Counted from the first letter of the stretch, positions 1-8,181 are shown. The stretch: 57,888 nucleotides of DNA from Psychrobacter cibarius (GCF_016107535.1 NZ_JABASQ010000020.1:1-57888); one strand, 5' to 3'. Program-made: numbers and translations. Notes: generated by a model not told the origin, from the letters alone.

Positions 1-58
1 TAATTTAGAGAGCCCTGTTTGAAATAGTCTCTTTATTTTAAAGCCTTTATACTTAATT

Positions 59-1735
59 TTACAGATTAGGGACACGCCCTAGCACTTCAGCATCTGCCAA
101 CATTATAGTTGCTTTGCTTGCAGCCTCTTTAATAGTGTAATCATTTTGAACCGCTTTCAACAAAGTGGTTATTTGCTTGATACCATAACGAGTCAACAAC
201 TCGTCTGATGAAAAAGAGTCGAATAGTTTCACTTCAGCAGACTCAAAAATATTAGCTGTAAAAATAGGATGCTTTATTGAATTTTTATAGTATCTTTGCG
301 TAGAGTCTTTAAATAGTAGCTTTGCAACATCCCTTAAAGCGATCGAATCACCCTGAGCAATAATATTATTCTCTTTTATGCGTTTATTCTCAATGCCTGT
401 GATGTTTGTAAATATTGATGCTGGCAAACGGATGTCTGCGTCTGCAAGCTCAAAGGTTCCCATCAAAGTTGCAGCATGATGATAGTACTCAAAGCTGCGT
501 TTGATAGATAGGTGACCCATAATACCTGACAAGGCGTACCATTTATCAGGTCCCTCTGCATCTACACCAAGGACTCCTCTTTTAAGAGTGCCGATATGGT
601 TTTCACTATAGCCAGTAAGGGCCGTTGCTAACTGGGATCTAGCATTTAATACCAAGGCTAAGTTAGTGATTGCAGTGTGACGAAAACCATGGAAAGCAAA
701 GCCAACTTCCTTGTTAGTAACATCTTCCATAATTTTTTTAAATAACTGTAAAGGGACATGTGAAGGGAGCGGCTGAGAGTCTGTCGACAAGCTAAAAATA
801 TAGGTTTGTTCGCCTTGTCCTCTTCGAGATCGAACATAGCGGTTAAAAAAACGCAGTTCAGTAGGAGTCAACAGTGCAAATATAGGCACCCGTCGTTTGC
901 TAATCTCTGTTTTAAGCTTACGATAGCTATTCGGTCTTAGTACAGCAGAAGGCTCGCCTAAATTTAGTCCTTCAATATCATTAATCTTAAGACCTAAGAG
1001 CTCTTTTTTTCGCATACCTGTTCTGTAGGCTAAGATAAATAGCGACATCAGCATGTCGCGCTCAATGCTGTCTATTGAAATCTTTATTTGATTGAGAGTT
1101 GCATAGTAGGCTTGTGGTGATACCCACTCTGAGCGTACTTTAATTTGCGTTTTGGCTTGTTTAATTGTGACAGATGGAAAATCAAAATATTTTTCTGCTA
1201 CTTTGTGCAGCCGCTGTAAGAGTTTTGCTGGGTATTGAATATCAGTATTGCCTCGTTCCACAGCTTTATATTCTAGAATATCCTCGTAAAGGTCTGCAAA
1301 ATCTTCTTCATCCCAGCCATCTATATCTTGTTCTTTGTAAAAGTAGCACCATTCATAGCCGATAACGCCAAGGTAACCATCAATGGTTGTGCGCTCAGGT
1401 TTTTTAGGTGATTTTAATAATAAAATCACCCATTGAACGATAATTTTTTCATATAATGATCGTTGCTCAGTCAGCAGGATACTTATTTCTTTGTCTACTC
1501 CATGAGTAAACCAGTCCACCAGTAATTGGGATGGTTTTATATAATGCAGTGTCAAAGACTGTGGAGTTGATGACTGAAAAAACTTAGGATAGCGAGATTC
1601 TTTAGGCTGAATTTTTTGTAATATTTTCTTCAGATAGCTGACAATATAGTCAATCCAAAATAGAAAAGGTACAATACTTTTAAACCAAGCAAAGTGAAAT
1701 ATAAAAGATGACCTACTCAGCAGATTTTCGAGCAC
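59..1735 (-). pseudogene. Large tyrosine recombinase (phage-integrase fold), 5' end replaced by an IS630 element
   Basis: A tyrosine site-specific recombinase would cut and rejoin DNA through a phosphotyrosine intermediate, and in this setting probably moved a genomic island. The catalytic set is visible: Arg242 in RTGMRKKELL, a basic stretch near 274-282, His349 and Arg352 in HGFRH, His408 in MGHLS and Tyr417 or Tyr418 in FEYYHH. About 140 residues of unrecognised sequence follow the nucleophile, which is long for a phage integrase and resembles the large recombinases of integrative islands. The first 30 or so codons lie inside the left end of the IS630 element (left edge near 1645-1647), so the natural N-terminus is missing and the open reading frame start is accidental. 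The catalytic half is intact, but the gene is probably inactive. Family is seen clearly; the element it served is unknown. Confidence 0.75.
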
Positions 1736-2382
1736 AAGTTATCAAAAACATTGATCAAAAAGACATGAGCATCCGTCAGGCCTGTACTTTTTACAATATC
1801 AGCAAGAGTACACTACAGCGCTGGCTTATAGACCCAAGCATCCAAACGACTAGAGTCAAAACGCCAACCAGTATACCTAATGAAGCCCTTCTAAAAGACG
1901 TTAATCAATACCCAGATGACTATTTGTATGAGCGAGCACAGCGTTTAAACTGTAGTAAATCAGGTATTGGCTATGCCTTAAAAAGATTAAATATCAGCCA
2001 AAAAAAAGACCTTAGAGCATCCAAAAGCGTGTCCAATAAAAAGAGCGATATATCAGAATAAGCTTGATGATTTTAAGCAGCAAGGCTATCCCATTGTTTA
2101 TATGGATGAGAGTGGCTTTGAAGCTGAAACTATTCGTCCTTATGGCTATGCACCGATAGGTAAACCCTGTATCGATAGCTACAATTGGCAAGCTAAAAAA
2201 CGTACCAATGTCATCGGTGCTCTGTATGAAAAAATGCTATTTGCACTTGATTACTTTGAGATAAACATCAATGGAGATGTATTCTATGACTGGTACAAAT
2301 ACACGCTTATTCCAAATATTAAGACCAAATGCGTGATCGTGATGGATAATGCTAGTTTTCACAAACGTGTGAAGATGACCCC
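1647..2382 (+). mobile_element. IS630-family element, truncated remnant
   Basis: The left edge is placed at about 1647 because the sequence there reads TATAGTCAATCC, consistent with insertion at a TA dinucleotide as IS630 elements do, and because the adjoining recombinase frame loses its N-terminus there. The right part is missing: the sequence changes to the terminal repeat of an IS3 element at 2383. The exact left edge is inferred from this context; the matching right inverted repeat is not in the window. Confidence 0.65.
1708..2382 (+). pseudogene. IS630-family transposase, frameshifted and 3'-truncated
   Basis: Residues 1-117 from 1708 carry the helix-turn-helix typical of IS630 transposases (SIRQACTFYNISKSTLQRW). 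The frame then breaks and resumes in a second frame that contains IVYMDESGFE and later VIVMDNASFHK, the first two aspartates of the DDE catalytic triad. The break falls in a run of eight A at 2000-2007. With seven A the two halves would read through as one protein, so a single-base expansion is the simplest explanation. The domain carrying the third catalytic acid is lost where the IS3 element begins. The transposase is therefore doubly disabled. Confidence 0.8.
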
Positions 2383-2421
2383 TGCCGTCAAATCCGTAGA
2401 GCCAAACTTGGGAGATTTTAA

Positions 2422-3291
2422 TTACGCAGCTTGACGATAATAATCAAACCACACCTGTCTTGGCGATCTATAGCCTAAACCTTTTTGAATCCTAGTCTGG
2501 TTGTAATACAGCTCGATATACTGTGTGATCTCGTTGGTCGCTGTAAACCTTGTTTTATACTCTTGATGGTATACAAGCTCATTCTTTAATGTACCCCAGA
2601 AGCTTTCTATCGGAGCATTGTCAAAGCAATTACCTTTACCACTCATTGAGCCTTTAAAATGATGCTGCTCGATGATCTTGTGATACGCATGGCTACAGTA
2701 CTGACTGCCTCTATCAGAATGCACAATCAGCCCTTGGCTTGGACGTTTGTTCTTAATGGCCATATTAAGCGCATGGCACACTAAATCTGCGGTCATGCGC
2801 TTGTTGATAGCGTAGCCGACAAGCTCTTTGGTGTAGAGATCTTTAACACCTGCTAAATACAGCCAGCCCTCATTGGTCCAAATATAGGTGATGTCACTGA
2901 CCCAAGACTCATTAGGACGCTTAGCGTCAAAATGCTGGTCAAGCACGTTGTGATAGACAAGCTTGTTATGATTGGAGTTGGTGGTGACTTTAAAGCGCTT
3001 ATGGCGACGACATTTAATGCTGTATTCTTCTTTGATTCGTCTGACCATGTACAAGCTAATGTCATGGCCTTGCTCTATTAGCTTTGCATGCAAACGCTCA
3101 ACACCGTAGCGCTCACGGGTTTCACTGTGAGCAGCTCTAATTAATAGCTCGCAGTGGTTACGATGTATTTGTTGGTCGCTGATGTCACGACTGAGCCAAT
3201 CGTAATAACTTGATGGCTTAATAGCTAAGACCTTACACATGCTTGCGATAGTAAAGAACGGTTTATTGTTTTTTATAAAAGCGTACTTCAC
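2422..3291 (-). CDS. IS3-family transposase OrfB (DDE catalytic domain)
   Basis: This is the retroviral-integrase-type catalytic subunit of the IS3 transposase. An HTH_21-like region (residues about 45-100, with RYGVERLHAKL) precedes the rve core. The three acids are visible in SDITYI, HSDRGSQY and NAPIESFWGTLK. The length of 289 residues is normal for OrfB. It overlaps the end of orfA by 4 bp in the -1 frame and is normally made as an OrfAB fusion by frameshifting. No inactivating change is seen. Confidence 0.93.
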   Translation of the reverse strand: MKYAFIKNNKPFFTIASMCKVLAIKPSSYYDWLSRDISDQQIHRNHCELLIRAAHSETRERYGVERLHAKLIEQGHDISLYMVRRIKEEYSIKCRRHKRFKVTTNSNHNKLVYHNVLDQHFDAKRPNESWVSDITYIWTNEGWLYLAGVKDLYTKELVGYAINKRMTADLVCHALNMAIKNKRPSQGLIVHSDRGSQYCSHAYHKIIEQHHFKGSMSGKGNCFDNAPIESFWGTLKNELVYHQEYKTRFTATNEITQYIELYYNQTRIQKGLGYRSPRQVWFDYYRQAA

Positions 3292-3587
3292 GAGCTGTGC
3301 TTGGCAAAGTACGCGGCGGCCTTTTTTAGGATCTCTCGTTCCTCTTCAGCCACTTTAAGCTGTAGTTTGAGCTGCTTTATTTCCTGAAGAGCTGTCATAA
3401 GATCAGGATCATATTGTTCTGTACCGATAAGCTTGCCTTGATTGGCTTTATTGTGCCAATTAGATAAGGTCTGCATGGCGATGCCAAGCTGCTTTGCGGT
3501 CGCTGAGATATTGCCATTATTGTCTGCTATCTTCTTGACGGCTTCGGCTTTAAATTCGTCACTGTAGGTCCTTACTTTCTTGGTCAT
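3288..3587 (-). CDS. IS3-family transposase OrfA (HTH protein)
   Basis: A 99-residue DNA-binding protein of the IS3/IS911 OrfA type. A helix-turn-helix lies at about residues 20-45 (NISATAKQLGIAMQTLSNW), followed by a leucine-zipper-like coiled coil near 65-90 (LQEIKQLKLQLKVAEEERE). Close to the 3' end the minus strand contains the slippery heptamer A AAA AAG (3321-3327), the usual IS3 site for programmed -1 frameshifting into OrfB. The gene starts 58 bp inside the right terminal repeat. Confidence 0.9.
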   Translation of the reverse strand: MTKKVRTYSDEFKAEAVKKIADNNGNISATAKQLGIAMQTLSNWHNKANQGKLIGTEQYDPDLMTALQEIKQLKLQLKVAEEEREILKKAAAYFAKHSS

Positions 3588-3639
3588 GATAAACTCCGAT
3601 TAATACGCTTAGGTTACCAAGTTTACCTCTACGGTTTCT

Positions 3640-4347
3640 TCAGCATAGCTCAATCTCACTGGTACGCATTCCTGTAAAAAAGCGAATGGTGTAGTAGGGC
3701 CTATAATCAGCTCGGACATGCTTTAAAATCAGCCATACTTCACTCAGTGTGAACGGGTTTACATCTGGACGAGCTTGCTTGAGATTCTTAATATTTTTAT
3801 AAGGCATCTCAAACTCATGGCGATCTGACGCTTCTTCTAGTATCATACGAAGAAGTATCATGATCTGATTGATTCGTGCTACTGACAGACTTGACTGACC
3901 CTCTTTACCGTAACGAACTTTGGCGAGAGAGCTACGGAAGGTCAGCAAGTCTGGTTTTTTTATGGCATGTACCGCTTTGCCACCAAACTCAGGTAGCAAG
4001 TACTTGTTCAAAATAATCTGCGTCTTTTGCCGATAACTCGGCCGCCATTCAATCTTCTTCTCCTCATACCAAATCTCTGAAAACTGCCTAAAGGTAGGGT
4101 TGCGACTGATACAAGCTTCCGCTCTATCAGCCAGTGCGGTCATCTCTTTTAAACGTGTACTCTTTGGAAAGTAAGCGCCATAGTCAAAAATGCCTAGGGT
4201 TATTTCTGCTTCCATTTTTTTCAAAACAGTCGCTAATTTTTTTCTGTTAGCTGGGTTATCTTCCAAACTAGTCTTTTCTCGACAACGTATACCTAGATAG
4301 TAGAAGTCGGCGATTAGTTTGCCAAACCGTCCTTGTATAGTAGCCAT
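3640..4347 (-). pseudogene. Phage-type tyrosine integrase (DUF3596 arm-binding N-terminus), 3'-truncated by the IS3 element
   Basis: The N-terminus (residues about 3-60, MATIQGRFGKLIADFYYLGI onward) resembles the DUF3596 arm-DNA-binding domain of lambdoid and island integrases. A SAM-like core-binding domain follows at about 85-180. The catalytic domain begins near 195 but stops just after the first catalytic arginine (Arg228, FFTGMRTSEI). The stop codon is supplied by the IS3 terminal repeat, so the second arginine, the histidines and the tyrosine are lost. A good ribosome site (AAGGAG) precedes the ATG. It lies 16 bp downstream of the excisionase-like gene, as in phage and island int/xis modules. 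The recombinase cannot be active. Confidence 0.88.
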
Positions 4348-4363
4348 AGTAATTCTCCTTTTA

Positions 4364-4579
4364 TTACTGAAGTGCCATACCGTTGATGGCGCTCATAACC
4401 GGCTTACACATATCTTCTTCAATACGCTCCCAGACATATAAAATCTTGCGACCGCCGAAAGGGCGGATGTAATGAATGTTCTCAATCAAAACAGTGTCTT
4501 TCATTTGATTGCGGATAGTACGTGGGTCGTACTTGATACGTTCGGCTAGCTCATCAGTTGTTAAATAAGTATTGCTCAT
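4364..4579 (-). CDS. Excisionase/AlpA-like DNA-binding protein
   Basis: A 71-residue protein with a winged-helix N-terminus (LTTDELAERIKYDPRTIRNQ) followed by a basic, aromatic wing (HYIRPFGGRKILYVWERIEE). This is the layout of the small excisionases encoded before DUF3596 integrases. It would bend attachment-site DNA to direct excision and may act in regulation. It sits upstream of the truncated integrase in the same orientation, 16 bp apart. The ribosome site (AGAGGTAA) lies inside a copy of the repeated operator that also covers the divergent regulator's start, so a repressor there could block both initiation regions. Role is inferred from size, fold and position. Confidence 0.7.
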   Translation of the reverse strand: MSNTYLTTDELAERIKYDPRTIRNQMKDTVLIENIHYIRPFGGRKILYVWERIEEDMCKPVMSAINGMALQ

Positions 4580-4583
4580 GATA

Positions 4584-4600
4584 TTTACCTCTTTTCAGTT
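4584..4600 (-). promoter_or_regulatory. Operator copy overlapping the excisionase ribosome site
   Basis: Read on the minus strand this is TAACTGAAAAGAGGTAA. It closely matches TTACCCGAAAAGAGGTA found before the divergent regulator. It covers the Shine-Dalgarno of the excisionase-like gene. Binding protein is inferred to be the Cro-like regulator at 4776. Confidence 0.5.
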
Positions 4601-4681
4601 ATTAAGTCATCGCATTAAGTGATAGAATAAAAATTATTTTATCAACCTGTAAAAATGCATCTTGAAGGAATCAGTTAATAT

Positions 4682-4699
4682 TTACCCGCTTAGAGGTAA
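4682..4699. promoter_or_regulatory. Palindromic operator TTACCCGCTTAGAGGTAA
   Basis: Inverted halves TTACC and GGTAA are separated by 8 bp, in the middle of the divergent intergenic region. It shares TTACCCG....AGAGGTA with the site at 4753-4769. A further palindrome, TTTACCTCAATGTAAA, lies at 4731-4746. Likely binding site of the Cro-like regulator. Confidence 0.5.
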
Positions 4700-4752
4700 T
4701 TAATAACCGATTTGTGTACTATATTATCTTTTTACCTCAATGTAAAGCATTT

Positions 4753-4769
4753 TTACCCGAAAAGAGGTA
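4753..4769 (+). promoter_or_regulatory. Operator TTACCCGAAAAGAGGTA overlapping the regulator's ribosome site
   Basis: It is a second copy of the 4682 motif and contains the AGAGG Shine-Dalgarno of the HTH gene that starts at 4776. That placement suggests autorepression. Confidence 0.5.
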
Positions 4770-4775
4770 TTAATT

Positions 4776-5003
4776 ATGATTGTGTCTAAACTTCCTGTGA
4801 TTCTGGCAGAGAAAAAACTGCGCGTAGCAGATGTTGTAAGAGCAACAGGCATGAGCAAATCAACGCTTCATAAACTATATAATGAAGAGTCCTCAAGAAT
4901 TGATTTCAATACTATTGACCAGTTATGTGAGTTTTTAGATGTGCAGGTGGGTGACTTATTTATTTACAAGCCAAATGTTAAAGATGATGATGAAGAATCT
5001 TGA
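4776..5003 (+). CDS. Cro/C1-type HTH regulator of the island
   Basis: A 75-residue helix-turn-helix protein of the small Cro/YozG-like type. The HTH covers about residues 15-55 (LRVADVVRATGMSKSTLHKL, then INFxTIDQLCEFLxVxVGDL-like sequence), and the C-terminus is short and acidic (KDDDEES). It is divergent from the excisionase/integrase pair. The spacer carries at least three copies of a TTACC..GGTAA-type operator, two of them over ribosome sites. It is most simply the lysogeny-type switch of the former element. No partner antirepressor is visible. Confidence 0.8.
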   Translation: MIVSKLPVILAEKKLRVADVVRATGMSKSTLHKLYNEESSRIDFNTIDQLCEFLDVQVGDLFIYKPNVKDDDEES

Positions 5004-5122
5004 AAACTATCAAACAGAAAATATATATGCAGAGAAATAAGTGGCAAAGCCATATATACAAGGCACTTCAAAGCATAGAATTAAGGTTGGGGTTATTTTT
5101 TATATTTGCTTTTCCATGATTT

Positions 5123-5140
5123 GGTCACGTTTTGGTCACG
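5123..5140 (+). repeat. 18-bp direct repeat GGTCACGTTTTGGTCACG, copy 1
   Basis: Identical to 5280-5297, 157 bp away. Each copy is itself two GGTCACG heptamers separated by TTTT. Such paired short repeats beside a tRNA and an integrase gene resemble arm-type integrase binding sites, but binding is inferred only. Confidence 0.6.
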
Positions 5141-5279
5141 CTATGAGCTCAATTTATAAAAGCAGTGGAAAAGCAAAAACGATGCTAATAAAATATTTCT
5201 TAGCATCGTTTTTTATAAAGGTAAGAATAATAAGTTGGGGTCGATTACAAAATCAGTGTTTATAGCGTGGACACGAAAT

Positions 5280-5297
5280 GGTCACGTTTTGGTCACG
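5280..5297 (+). repeat. 18-bp direct repeat GGTCACGTTTTGGTCACG, copy 2
   Basis: Exact second copy of the repeat at 5123-5140, located 135 bp from the 3' end of tRNA-Gly. Confidence 0.6.
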
Positions 5298-5394
5298 GTG
5301 CTGATTTTTGAGCTTTTAATATGTTAGTTAAACTTAGCAATTAGACTGAGTCACTCATACTGAAAAACACTACAACCCCCGAAAATTGGATAAA

Positions 5395-5425
5395 AAAAAG
5401 CCTCACTGTTAAGTGAGGCTTTTTA
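5395..5425. terminator. Bidirectional rho-independent terminator
   Basis: The hairpin AGCCTCAC-TGTTAA-GTGAGGCT (5399-5420) is flanked by an A-run on the left and a T-run on the right. It can therefore end transcription of the minus-strand tRNA-Gly. Confidence 0.85.
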
Positions 5426-5431
5426 AGTATT

Positions 5432-5506
5432 TGGAGCGGGAAAAGAGATTCGAACTCTCGACCCCAACCTTGGCAAGGTTATGCTCTACCACTGAGCTAT
5501 TCCCGC
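5432..5506 (-). tRNA. tRNA-Gly (anticodon GCC)
   Basis: The minus strand reads as a full cloverleaf. The acceptor stem is GCGGGAA paired with TTCCCGC, the D-loop region is AGCTCAGTGGTAGAGC, the anticodon loop is CTTGCCAAG with GCC, and the T-loop is GTTCGAATC. It ends in encoded CCA at 5434-5432. A consensus promoter lies upstream and a terminator directly downstream. The degenerate integrase island abuts its 3' end, a common integration target. Confidence 0.97.
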
Positions 5507-5543
5507 TAATTATCAATTAACTATCGTCAGTTGATGAAGGCGT

Positions 5544-5571
5544 ATTATACGCAGTTTTTTGAACGTGTCAA
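5544..5571 (-). promoter_or_regulatory. Promoter of tRNA-Gly
   Basis: On the minus strand TTGACA (5571-5566) and TATAAT (5549-5544) are separated by 16 bp, both perfect sigma-70 hexamers. The tRNA begins about 38 bp downstream of the -10 box. Confidence 0.85.
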
Positions 5572-5767
5572 CAGTTAGTATGAAAAAAAGTAAAAGATAG
5601 TAAATTGGCATATTATCCTAGCCTTCATCTGTGATATAACAGATTGTTGTAATCTATATTCCAAAAGCTTTGCTTTCTATAAATAGGCTGGAATACAGTT
5701 TTATAATGACTTTAACCATATTAATCATTTTCATGATTTATAAAGATAACACTTAAGGATAAGTACT

Positions 5768-7438
5768 ATGAGTCAACAATATACCATCGCTGATTATTTG
5801 TTTGATCGTGTCGCAGAAGCAGGCGCATCAGAGATATTTGGCGTACCTGGTGATTTCAACTTAACTTTTTTAGACAATATTATCGCCTCTGATAAGCTGC
5901 GCTGGGTGGGTAACACCAATGAGTTAAATGCAGGTTACGCAGCGGACGGCTATGCACGTGAGCGCGGCTTTGCGGCGATGGTGACGACCTTTGGGGTGGG
6001 AGAATTGTCAGCGATTAACGCGACCGCAGGCTCTTTTGCTGAGTATGCACCAGTGCTTCATATCGTGGGCGCGCCAAGTACGGCTCTACAAGATTCAAAG
6101 CGCCGCATCCATCACTCACTTGGTGACGGCGTGTTCAATCATTTTATTAAAATGGTAGAGCCGGTCACGGTAGCACGAGCGCAGCTTACCCCTGAAAATG
6201 CTGCCTCAGAAATCGATCGTGTGATTCGCTTAATTCTTAAAAAACATCGCCCGGGCTATCTGTTACTATCGCCTGACGTTGCTCGTCAACCTATTTATCC
6301 ACCGACTACAAAGCTTGTGGATAGCCAAGAAGACATCACCAGTCAAGCAGCATTGGCAGATTTCAAACAAGCGCTCATAGAGTTTTTGCCAAACAAAACC
6401 ACGACGCTGATGGCAGATTTGATGGTGCATCGTTTAGGGCTGCAAAATCAGCTTAAGGCATTGATTGCCGATACGGATATTCCTTATACAACGTTGTCAT
6501 GGGGCAAAACTTTGCTTGACGAAAATAGTGAGCGCTGGGCAGGGACTTATGCTGGCGTGGCATCACGTCCCGTGGTCAAGGATGCAGTCGAAAACTGTGA
6601 GTGCTTAATAAAAATAGGTGTGCAATATACCGATACCACGACGGCAGGTTTTAGCCAAGATATTGATGAAAATGCGGTGGTTGATTTGCATTATGAGCGC
6701 GCGAGCATTGCTGGCAAAAATTTTGCGCCCATTGCCCTAAAAGACGCCCTAAAAACGCTACATGAAGTCTTGACCTCAGATATTAATATTGTGCCAAAGC
6801 AGTTCTGTAAAGAAGTCAAGCCGCATGAGCAGCAGGGTAAAGACGATGAGGCTATTCTTCAAGAGGATCTATGGCATATCATTGCCGATCATCTAGACCA
6901 TAATAATTTGGTGTTTGCAGAACAGGGAACGGCGTATTTTGGCATCAGTGATGTGCGTTTACCAGAAGGCGTGACTTGTTATGGACAACCAATGTGGGGC
7001 TCGATTGGCTATACGTTGCCGGCAAGTTTGGGTGCGGCTATTGCATCGCCAAACAAGCGCAGTGTCTTATTGATTGGTGATGGCTCAGCTTTGTTGACCA
7101 TTCAAGAAATCGCGGTGATGATTCAAGAGCATATCAATCCAGTGATTGTACTGATTAATAATGATGGCTATACCGTGGAGCGGGCGATTCATGGTGAAAA
7201 CCAGCGCTATAATGATATTCCTAAGTGTAACTGGCAGATGATGCCAAAAGCTTTTGGTGCTACCGATGATAATAGTCTGCTGCTAAAAGCAGAAACAGCA
7301 GGCGAGTTAAAAGCGGCTCTTACGCAAGCGGCAGCTGTAAAAGACAAGTTGGTTATGTTGGAGGTCATTGCAGATAAGCATGATATCCCGCCACTACTCG
7401 CCGATATCAGTGCCGCACTGAAGCCAAAAAACGATTGA
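5768..7438 (+). CDS. ipdC: Thiamine-diphosphate-dependent 2-oxo-acid decarboxylase (indolepyruvate/phenylpyruvate decarboxylase-like)
   Basis: A cytosolic 556-residue member of the pyruvate/indolepyruvate decarboxylase family, which turns 2-oxo acids into aldehydes and CO2. Visible hallmarks are the ThDP-activating glutamate Glu52 (NTNELNAGYAADGYAR), the paired catalytic histidines at 115-116 (RRIHHSLGDG), and the cofactor motif starting GDGSALLTIQE near 437 and ending with Asn-Asn near 463 (LINNDGYTVE). The HH pair separates this family from acetolactate synthases. Length is normal. The ATG follows AAGGATAAGT. It appears to be a single-gene unit, with a tRNA upstream and a terminator at 7474-7510 downstream. 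The substrate (indolepyruvate, phenylpyruvate or branched-chain oxo acids) cannot be fixed from sequence. Confidence 0.9.
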   Translation: MSQQYTIADYLFDRVAEAGASEIFGVPGDFNLTFLDNIIASDKLRWVGNTNELNAGYAADGYARERGFAAMVTTFGVGELSAINATAGSFAEYAPVLHIVGAPSTALQDSKRRIHHSLGDGVFNHFIKMVEPVTVARAQLTPENAASEIDRVIRLILKKHRPGYLLLSPDVARQPIYPPTTKLVDSQEDITSQAALADFKQALIEFLPNKTTTLMADLMVHRLGLQNQLKALIADTDIPYTTLSWGKTLLDENSERWAGTYAGVASRPVVKDAVENCECLIKIGVQYTDTTTAGFSQDIDENAVVDLHYERASIAGKNFAPIALKDALKTLHEVLTSDINIVPKQFCKEVKPHEQQGKDDEAILQEDLWHIIADHLDHNNLVFAEQGTAYFGISDVRLPEGVTCYGQPMWGSIGYTLPASLGAAIASPNKRSVLLIGDGSALLTIQEIAVMIQEHINPVIVLINNDGYTVERAIHGENQRYNDIPKCNWQMMPKAFGATDDNSLLLKAETAGELKAALTQAAAVKDKLVMLEVIADKHDIPPLLADISAALKPKND

Positions 7439-7473
7439 GTGAGTAATAAAAAACTCGCTTCATAAAAATGAAT

Positions 7474-7510
7474 AGCCCCATTTAGCACCATTGCTAGATG
7501 GGGCTTTTTG
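7474..7510 (+). terminator. Rho-independent terminator after the ipdC-like gene
   Basis: AGCCCCAT (7474-7481) pairs with ATGGGGCT (7498-7505), and a T-run follows. Confidence 0.85.
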
Positions 7511-7631
7511 CACTTTTTTATCATATAGATTAATTAATCAGCTATTACTCTTATGTCGGTTTGCAGACTTTAGTATCATGGTGGATTGGGCTATTTCCAG
7601 CCCTTATCATTCCATAGGAGATGACCCCGTC

Positions 7632-7967
7632 GTGATTTGGTTAAAAATGCTTATTGGTGCTCTAATGGTATTGGCGATTCAATTATTCGCGCAAACTAGA
7701 TTTTTTTATTTGGCGGCACTCGCGCCACTGTTCCCCACATTTACGTTAATCAGTCACTTTGTTGTGGGTACTGAGCGTAGCCCCGCTGATTTAAAAGTCG
7801 CATTAATATTTAGTATGCTCGGTGTCATACCGCACCTTATTTATACCTTTGTGGTGTTTTTTAGCATCGGTTACGTCAGCTTATATAAGGCATTACTGTT
7901 CGGCGTTGTCGCTTGGACAATAGCCGCAGCGATTTTGGTCCTTACATGGCAGTACATTCAGGCTTAG
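7632..7967 (+). CDS. glpM: GlpM-family inner-membrane protein
   Basis: A small, very hydrophobic protein with about four membrane segments. It contains LKMLIGALMVLAIQL at the N-terminus and FYLAALAPLFPTFTLISHF, matching the GlpM pattern of a first helix followed by a P-LFPTF-LI-H motif. GlpM is linked in Pseudomonas to alginate and membrane processes, but its molecular role is unknown. I chose the GTG at 7632 because TAGGAG lies 11-14 bp upstream and it starts at the family's usual N-terminus. An in-frame ATG at 7579 would add 18 residues without family similarity. It stands alone between the ipdC and antiporter genes. Confidence 0.75.
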   Translation: MIWLKMLIGALMVLAIQLFAQTRFFYLAALAPLFPTFTLISHFVVGTERSPADLKVALIFSMLGVIPHLIYTFVVFFSIGYVSLYKALLFGVVAWTIAAAILVLTWQYIQA

Positions 7968-8181
7968 TTGTGGTTAGAAAAAAACGTAAACTCTGTCAAA
8001 GGGCAATATATCAAAGGTATATATAAAATTCGGTACATATTTCTACAGATAATTTTTATAGATTCGGTCGTAGATGTTATTCTTAAGAGCGATTTTATGG
8101 TGCGACCTGTAGCAAACTAAAATTAGAATGATCGCGATAACTCCATTCATTACAATTTATAAAAATAGGGCTTAAAAAAAG

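Larger units (their letters stand above)
2383..3645 (-). mobile_element. Complete IS3-family insertion sequence (about 1263 bp)
   Basis: Imperfect terminal inverted repeats bound the element. The left end from 2383 begins TGCCGTCAAATCCGTAGAG, and the right end read inward from 3645 begins TGCTGAAGAAACCGTAGAG; the conserved core CCGTAGAG..AAACTTGG follows in both. It carries overlapping orfA and orfB on the minus strand, both intact. The flanking triplets are CCC on the left and TAG on the right, so the 3-bp target duplication expected of IS3 transposition is absent. The left flank is IS630 and the right flank an integrase gene, so the copy probably took part in a deletion or recombination after insertion. 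Confidence 0.85.
5004..5431. other. Non-coding stretch between the island regulator and tRNA-Gly
   Basis: No convincing gene is seen. A 74-codon frame starting with GTG at 5041 has no ribosome site and no recognisable content. The stretch contains two direct copies of an 18-bp sequence and a terminator hairpin, listed separately. It is where an attachment site next to the tRNA 3' end would be expected. Confidence 0.6.

Noticed and set aside
2853..3065. Minus-strand frame of 70 codons inside IS3 orfB
   Set aside because: Out-of-frame shadow of the transposase.
5234..5244. 11-bp match GTTGGGGTCGA between the spacer and the tRNA-Gly T-arm region
   Set aside because: It is in inverted orientation to the tRNA and short, so it does not qualify as an attachment-site duplication.
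5041..5265. Open frame of 74 codons before tRNA-Gly
   Set aside because: It starts with GTG, has no ribosome site, spans one of the direct repeats and shows no domain-like sequence.
7207..7524. Minus-strand frame overlapping the ipdC end and terminator
   Set aside because: It is antisense to conserved coding sequence and runs through a terminator hairpin.
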